DNA from: Candidatus Bathyarchaeota archaeon | Lineage (GTDB): Archaea; Thermoproteota; Bathyarchaeia; TCS64 | Assembly (NCBI GenBank): GCA_030613835.1 | Contig: JAUWLH010000015.1 | Span: forward strand, 1 to 16,214 | DNA length: 16,214 nucleotides | Direction: 5' to 3' | Shown: one piece after another, positions 13,578-16,214 of the stretch | How the letters are laid out: each line of letters begins with the position of its first letter | Position numbering within the stretch: the stretch's first letter is position 1 | Made by a program: the position numbers and the translations under genes | The notes under the pieces: generated by a model | What the model was told of the DNA's origin: nothing | The model's input: only the letters and a program-made list of their open reading frames with translations | Databases searched by the model: none

Positions 13578-14489
13578 TTATCTATTGCCTTTCCAGAGGA
13601 GATCGAAGAGGACCCTGTGGCTCTGGACTATGGAGGTATAATTGGTCCATATACCGAGTACCTTATTCTTTTCATTGACCATGAGCAAGATCATCTCTCC
13701 CTGATCGTTGATGAAGAACCCAGGCATCTTCTCTCCCTTCAAGTACGAGAAATCGCCCTCGCCGATGTTAAGCTGATCCATGACGTAGCTGCTTGTGGGG
13801 GAGTAATTTGTCATGAGCTTCATAATCAGGCCATCGTTCTCGACCTTGTTCTCGACCTCGTCAAGGAACGGTGTGTTGTACAACCAGATCAGGTTAATAT
13901 CAGAGACCACCATCTTAAAGCTGGACTCGCTTCCCTGAAGTAGCTCATTTAACCTGACGCTGATATGCTTCTTTCCCTCAAGTACCTGGAAGGTCTCCTT
14001 TGTTTGGCTGACCAATTCGGGCTCAGGCAGGCTTGCCCAAATCTTTAGGAGCTGAGCCTTATTCCGCTCCATCTCATGTATCCTCTGGCGGCGCTCCTCG
14101 ATGAGGTTCGTGAGCACGCTCTCGAATGGGATCGCGATGAACTTCATGGGCCTCTCCATGATCCTGCTGACAATTCCTTGTGCCTCCAGTCTCCTAAGCA
14201 CCTTGTAACCCTCTGTCCTGTGGACCCCAAGAGCCTCTGCAACACTCTGGGCCTTCTGTGCCCCGAACCTCGCCAAATAGAGGTACACCCTGATCTCGCT
14301 CTTGTTGAGACTGAATTTACCCAGTGCCTGTTCCACTTCAACAAGTGAGCCGATGTGGTCAAGCTCATCAGGTGTGAACGAGTTCCTGTTCTCGGATCTT
14401 GTGTAAACAGCTAGAATGTCAAGTTCATCGTTCATGAGTTCGCTTTTCTTCCTCGATTTCCTTTCGATGTCAAGTTGTCCAACCAACAT
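13578..14489 (-). CDS. TrmB-family transcriptional regulator
   Basis: A 303-residue regulator with the TrmB layout. A 50-residue N-terminal extension (Lys/Glu-rich) precedes the winged helix at about 52-120, where EIRVYLYLARFGAQKAQSVAEALGVHRTEGYKVLRRLEAQGIV is the diagnostic part, with helix three near 88-103. A short coiled-coil (125-152, EERRQRIHEMERNKAQ) would dimerise it. Residues 165-300 form the C-terminal sensor domain. Classical TrmB proteins bind sugars and control sugar uptake; no transporter or sugar gene is nearby, so the ligand is unknown. The ATG at 14489 is used because a TATA-like element (minus strand, 14519-14530) lies about 37 bases upstream; M19 (MNDELDILAV) is a possible shorter start. 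It diverges from nrdR across about 290 bases rich in inverted repeats. Confidence 0.9.
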   Translation of the reverse strand: MLVGQLDIERKSRKKSELMNDELDILAVYTRSENRNSFTPDELDHIGSLVEVEQALGKFSLNKSEIRVYLYLARFGAQKAQSVAEALGVHRTEGYKVLRRLEAQGIVSRIMERPMKFIAIPFESVLTNLIEERRQRIHEMERNKAQLLKIWASLPEPELVSQTKETFQVLEGKKHISVRLNELLQGSESSFKMVVSDINLIWLYNTPFLDEVENKVENDGLIMKLMTNYSPTSSYVMDQLNIGEGDFSYLKGEKMPGFFINDQGEMILLMVNEKNKVLGIWTNYTSIVQSHRVLFDLLWKGNR

Positions 14490-14632
14490 TTTCAGCCGGG
14501 TTCAATACTAATCAAAATTACCTAAAAAGAATCTGGAGGTATAATCTAGATTCTGTGTCCATAATCTTAGGACTGGTTTTACTGCCTGAAATAGGCGAAC
14601 GAGTTTATTATCCAAAGATATGGTATTATTGA

Positions 14633-14661
14633 TTTGTGTGGAGAAAACACCCACACTCAAA
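14633..14661. repeat. Hairpin-forming inverted repeat in the trmB-nrdR gap
   Basis: GTGTGG (14636-14641) and CCACAC (14651-14656) are perfect complements around a 9-base loop. The stem is lengthened by TTTG on the left and CAAA on the right with a small bulge. It may be a regulator site for either divergent gene. Confidence 0.4.
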
Positions 14662-14704
14662 GTTGCAAAATGGAGCAGAATGTTGTTATTTATCACTAAA
14701 TACA

Positions 14705-14780
14705 GGGTTATACCACGTTTTTTTTCAAAACTTTTATTTGGTAAAACGTGTACGAATCTGATCCAATACAGGTATTACCC
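14705..14780 (+). promoter_or_regulatory. nrdR promoter: TATA element inside nested inverted repeats
   Basis: The TATA element CTTTTATTTGG (14731-14741) is centred about 45 bases before the ATG at 14781. Perfect 8-bp arms CACGTTTT (14714-14721) and AAAACGTG (14743-14750) flank it. Outside these, GGGTTATACC (14705-14714) and GGTATTACCC (14771-14780) pair at 9 of 10 positions. The layout would let a bound dimer or DNA loop cover the promoter. The arms do not look like the bacterial NrdR box. Confidence 0.5.
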
Positions 14781-15221
14781 ATGAACTGTCCTTTTTGCGG
14801 ATCCAGCGAGCTCCGGACCCTTGAGACAAGAGACTCCCCCAATAATATGAACAGGAGAAGGAAGGCGTGCACTAGCTGCGGTCGCCGCATCACCACGTAC
14901 GAGTACATCGAGCTTATTGAGTTAATGGTAAAGAAAAAGGACGGTAGACTTGAGAGATTCAACCTAGACAAGATCATCCGGGGATTGCAGAAGGCCGCCG
15001 AGAAGCGCCCTATCTCACCTGAGCAAATCAGGGATATTGCGGAAAAGGTCAGGCAGGGCATCCTCAGCGAGGGCAAGGAGGTCATCTCCAGCACGGAGGT
15101 CGGTGACCTGATAATGATGCACTTGAAGAAACTGGACTATGTTGCATACGTTAGGTTTGCCTCGGTCTACAGGGAGTTCAAGGAGTTAGAGGATTTCAAG
15201 AAGTTGATGAAAGAGGTTTAG
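14781..15221 (+). CDS. nrdR: NrdR-type regulator (zinc ribbon plus ATP-cone)
   Basis: A 146-residue protein with the NrdR architecture. The N-terminal zinc ribbon has C3, C6, C30 and C33 (MNCPFC and CTSC), and RRRKACTSCGRRITTYEYIE is the family signature. The ATP-cone spans about 46-136 with VKKKDGRLERFNLDKIIRGL. In bacteria NrdR binds dATP/ATP and represses ribonucleotide reductase genes. In archaea it occurs patchily, and the same role is inferred. GTG at 14748 would add 11 residues before the conserved N-terminus, but the ATG at 14781 is chosen because NrdR starts with MxCPxC and the TATA element predicts transcription from around 14762. No ribonucleotide reductase gene is within the window. 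Repeats around the TATA box suggest the gene is itself controlled. Confidence 0.93.
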   Translation: MNCPFCGSSELRTLETRDSPNNMNRRRKACTSCGRRITTYEYIELIELMVKKKDGRLERFNLDKIIRGLQKAAEKRPISPEQIRDIAEKVRQGILSEGKEVISSTEVGDLIMMHLKKLDYVAYVRFASVYREFKELEDFKKLMKEV

Positions 15222-15267
15222 ACCTTCCACCAGTAAATATATGATTTTATAGAGATTAATTTAACAA

Positions 15268-15277
15268 ATGCGCGCGC
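15268..15277. repeat. Alternating CG tract after nrdR
   Basis: ATGCGCGCGC, part of an 11-mer identical to 16-26, is followed by TATAATAA. It stands about 20 bases before a long inverted repeat, as the tract at 667-677 stands before the hairpin at 694-718. Confidence 0.45.
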
Positions 15278-15295
15278 TATAATAATGTCTTAGCT

Positions 15296-15360
15296 GGTAC
15301 TGGACAGAATCACTCTAAGGCCGGAGTGACCCTGTGTACCAACTGATACTGTCCTGTACC
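15296..15360. ncRNA. Foldable element: 12-bp outer stem enclosing a hairpin
   Basis: The arms 15296-15307 (GGTACTGGACAG) and 15349-15360 (CTGTCCTGTACC) pair at 11 of 12 positions. Between them TCACTC (15310-15315) and GAGTGA (15324-15329) form a 6-bp hairpin with an 8-base loop. The unit could be a small structured RNA, a 3' structure of the nrdR transcript, or a DNA cruciform. It matches no tRNA, box C/D or H/ACA pattern I recognise, so the ncRNA label is tentative. Confidence 0.35.
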
Positions 15361-15389
15361 TAAACTATACGCTTACTTGTGTTTAGGTA
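15357..15389. repeat. Perfect 9-bp inverted repeat
   Basis: TACCTAAAC and GTTTAGGTA are exact complements around a 15-base loop. The left arm shares its first bases with the end of the preceding 12-bp stem, so the two folds compete. Confidence 0.5.
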
Positions 15390-15403
15390 TAAATTTTTAT
15401 ACC
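15386..15403. repeat. 18-bp perfect palindrome with TATA-like arms
   Basis: GGTATAAA, TT and TTTATACC form a perfect palindrome reading as a TATA box in both directions. It starts within the previous repeat's right arm and lies 20 bases past the stop of the minus-strand TIGR04076 gene. It may serve as terminator, promoter or protein site. Confidence 0.5.
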
Positions 15404-15423
15404 GAATCCCGGGGTTCAACTAT

Positions 15424-15747
15424 TTAATCTTCAAGACGTTCCAGCTTGAAGCTAACGGGCCTGATGCCATCGGTGCAGGCCGTATACATATACGGGGGTT
15501 TAACCCATGAATCAAAGTATCCTCCTTGTCTTATAACCGCGAGGTCCTTGTACAGATCCCTCCAGGCCCAGCTGCAGAAACCCTCAGGCATTTCTCCATC
15601 TTTTTCTACGATCCAATTAGTACCTTCCACATACTTGCATATTGGATATGGGTGATCTTTTCCTGGTTGGTTTGGTACATTACCGTCGAAGATGTATTCT
15701 GGATCAACTCGCTTGAATACTGTGATTTTTACTCTATGGGATGGCAT
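15424..15747 (-). CDS. TIGR04076-family protein
   Basis: A 107-residue protein of the TIGR04076 family, whose function is not known. The recognisable parts are VKITVFKR at 6-13, PEGFCSWAWRDLYKDL (54-69) and CTDGIRPVSFKLER (91-104). Cysteines at 37, 58 and 91 could bind a metal or act in redox chemistry; such cysteines are usual for the family. The ATG at 15747 is preferred over an in-frame TTG at 15759 because a strong TATA element (15763-15770 on the minus strand) is too close to the TTG and because the homologous region begins right after it. The mRNA would be leaderless. The gene is more AT-rich than the core of the window. Its 3' side has stacked inverted repeats (15357-15403). No operon partner is visible. 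Confidence 0.82.
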   Translation of the reverse strand: MPSHRVKITVFKRVDPEYIFDGNVPNQPGKDHPYPICKYVEGTNWIVEKDGEMPEGFCSWAWRDLYKDLAVIRQGGYFDSWVKPPYMYTACTDGIRPVSFKLERLED

Positions 15748-15762
15748 AAAACCAAGCAACTA

Positions 15763-15770
15763 TTTATAAA
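15763..15770 (-). promoter_or_regulatory. TATA element of the TIGR04076 gene
   Basis: TTTATAAA is centred about 20 bases before the ATG at 15747 on the minus strand. It is one of the best TATA matches in the window and argues against the upstream TTG start. Confidence 0.5.
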
Positions 15771-15823
15771 AAGAGGTATTTAATATTATTTGAAGTGGGT
15801 CCTATTCTGTAAATGTATGACTC

Positions 15824-15850
15824 TTATGAGGCCACGGCTTCACCTCATAA
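15824..15850. repeat. Perfect 8-bp inverted repeat
   Basis: TTATGAGG and CCTCATAA are exact complements around an 11-base loop, about 54 bases upstream of the TIGR04076 TATA element. It could be an operator or a transcript-end hairpin. Confidence 0.45.
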
Positions 15851-15870
15851 AAATATGATAAATCCGGATA

Positions 15871-15897
15871 AAGTCATGATAAGTTAACAAGTCATGA
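15871..15897. repeat. Direct repeat AAGTCATGA, two copies
   Basis: Copies at 15871-15879 and 15889-15897 are 18 bases apart start to start. TCATGA is itself palindromic, so each copy could be a small protein site. Chance is possible in such a short repeat. Confidence 0.35.
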
Positions 15898-16080
15898 CAA
15901 CCGAATGTTGAATCATGAATTTTGACAACTTCATCTAACAGCAGCAGTACCCGCTGCGCCGTGTGTCTTATATCAGACGATTCCTCGCCCATGCAATGAG
16001 AGCATTCCTTACGACGAAGTGAAGCGGAACAATTCAACCATCTCCGCGAACTCCCCATAGAAATTTACTTTAAACCCAGG

Positions 16081-16089
16081 GCGCGCGCG
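16081..16089. repeat. Alternating CG tract, nine bases
   Basis: GCGCGCGCG lies about 20 bases past the stop of the partial minus-strand gene. It is the longest CG block in the window and is again intergenic. Confidence 0.5.
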
Positions 16090-16109
16090 TCTGTTTAAAC
16101 CATAGTTTT

Positions 16110-16214
16110 TCACGCCTTCCACCAGTTGAACTCGATAAACCTGACTTTCTCGTTATTGACCACCGCAATTATGAATGCCTTGCGTACCGTACTCGCCAGT
16201 CTGCCGGCTTTAAC
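16110..16214 (-). CDS. 3' end of an unidentified protein gene, cut by the window edge
   Basis: On the minus strand an open frame enters from the window's end and gives 34 residues ending KVRFIEFNWWKA before a TGA at 16110-16112. The composition (alternating hydrophobics, AFIIAVVNNEKVRFIEF, a beta-hairpin-like pattern with aromatic end) looks like a true C-terminus. Its GC content resembles the core genes. I do not recognise the family; the start and most of the protein lie beyond 16214. Confidence 0.55.
   Translation of the reverse strand, partial: VKAGRLASTVRKAFIIAVVNNEKVRFIEFNWWKA

Larger units (their letters stand above)
15771..16109. other. Intergenic stretch with repeats but no supported gene
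   Basis: Upstream of the TIGR04076 gene lie about 340 bases with a hairpin (15824-15850), a direct repeat (15871-15897) and a CG block (16081-16089). A 72-codon minus-strand frame at 15840-16058 has no recognisable motif or promoter, and I do not call it. Confidence 0.45.

Noticed and set aside
13569..13943. 124-codon plus-strand frame opposite the TrmB-family gene
   Set aside because: The minus-strand frame carries a clear TrmB winged helix and sensor domain; the plus frame is its shadow and has no recognisable motif.
14748..14780. GTG start for nrdR giving 11 extra residues
   Set aside because: NrdR proteins start with the zinc-ribbon MxCPxC, and the predicted transcript start near 14762 lies after this GTG.
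15404..15425. GGGGTTCAAC, resembling a tRNA T-loop
   Set aside because: No pairing T-stem, no acceptor stem and no D-arm can be built around it. It overlaps the 3' end of the minus-strand TIGR04076 gene.
15840..16058. 72-codon minus-strand frame with a CSHC motif
   Set aside because: No family motif beyond one Cys pair, no promoter or ribosome site, and skewed composition. It is likely a chance frame in intergenic DNA.
1..16214. CRISPR array, insertion sequence or integrase attachment site
   Set aside because: No regularly spaced 25-40-base repeats, transposase motifs or paired terminal repeats with target duplications were found on reading both strands.

Overview
The window is archaeal. 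The evidence is a clamp-loader pair (RFC small and large subunits), a TrmB-type regulator, two small archaeal-type winged-helix regulators, a HerA-superfamily ATPase, and TATA elements placed about 27-45 bases before many start codons. Several genes look leaderless. The lineage is not resolvable from this sequence. A mid-GC Asgard or Thermoproteota-like genome (for example Thorarchaeia or Bathyarchaeia) fits, but that is a guess. The central 1.2-12.5 kb is GC-rich and tightly packed with genes. Both ends, and 12.9-13.6 kb, are AT-rich and gene-poor, and carry small genes, a gene remnant, inverted repeats and blocks of alternating C and G.

Layout. 1-1.1 kb: a palindrome, an AT-rich rubrerythrin-like diiron gene, then the frameshifted 3' remnant of a DAO-family FAD oxidoreductase. 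1.2-5.7 kb, plus strand: a CaiB/BaiF CoA-transferase, a protein fusing a YdjM/DUF457-like membrane domain to a HerA-type ATPase, and an M28 metallopeptidase. The peptidase ends in a 3-base stop-codon overlap with a convergent MFS transporter. 5.7-7.4 kb: the MFS gene and a winged-helix regulator are divergent, with a perfect 9-bp inverted repeat directly before the regulator's TATA box, which looks like a local exporter-control module. 7.6-10.2 kb: rfcS and rfcL overlap as GTGA and form the clamp-loader operon; RFC-L carries an apparent extra module. 10.2-12.5 kb: a D-cysteine desulfhydrase/ACC deaminase-family PLP enzyme and TruD. 12.6-12.9 kb: a second, inward-facing paralogue of the winged-helix regulator. 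13.1-13.4 kb: a small ORF whose end resembles an MCM-type winged helix. 13.6-15.2 kb: a TrmB-family regulator and nrdR, divergent around a repeat-rich intergenic region. 15.3-16.2 kb: a stack of inverted repeats, a TIGR04076-family gene, and the 3' end of an unidentified minus-strand gene running off the window.

Most genes are housekeeping (DNA replication, tRNA modification, dNTP control) or ordinary metabolism. The most distinctive items are the membrane-domain/HerA fusion, in which both magnesium-associated Walker residues are replaced; the operator array between the MFS gene and its regulator; the RFC-L insertion; and the intergenic alternating purine-pyrimidine tracts next to RNA-like foldable segments. 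No CRISPR array, insertion sequence, tRNA or rRNA was recognised.
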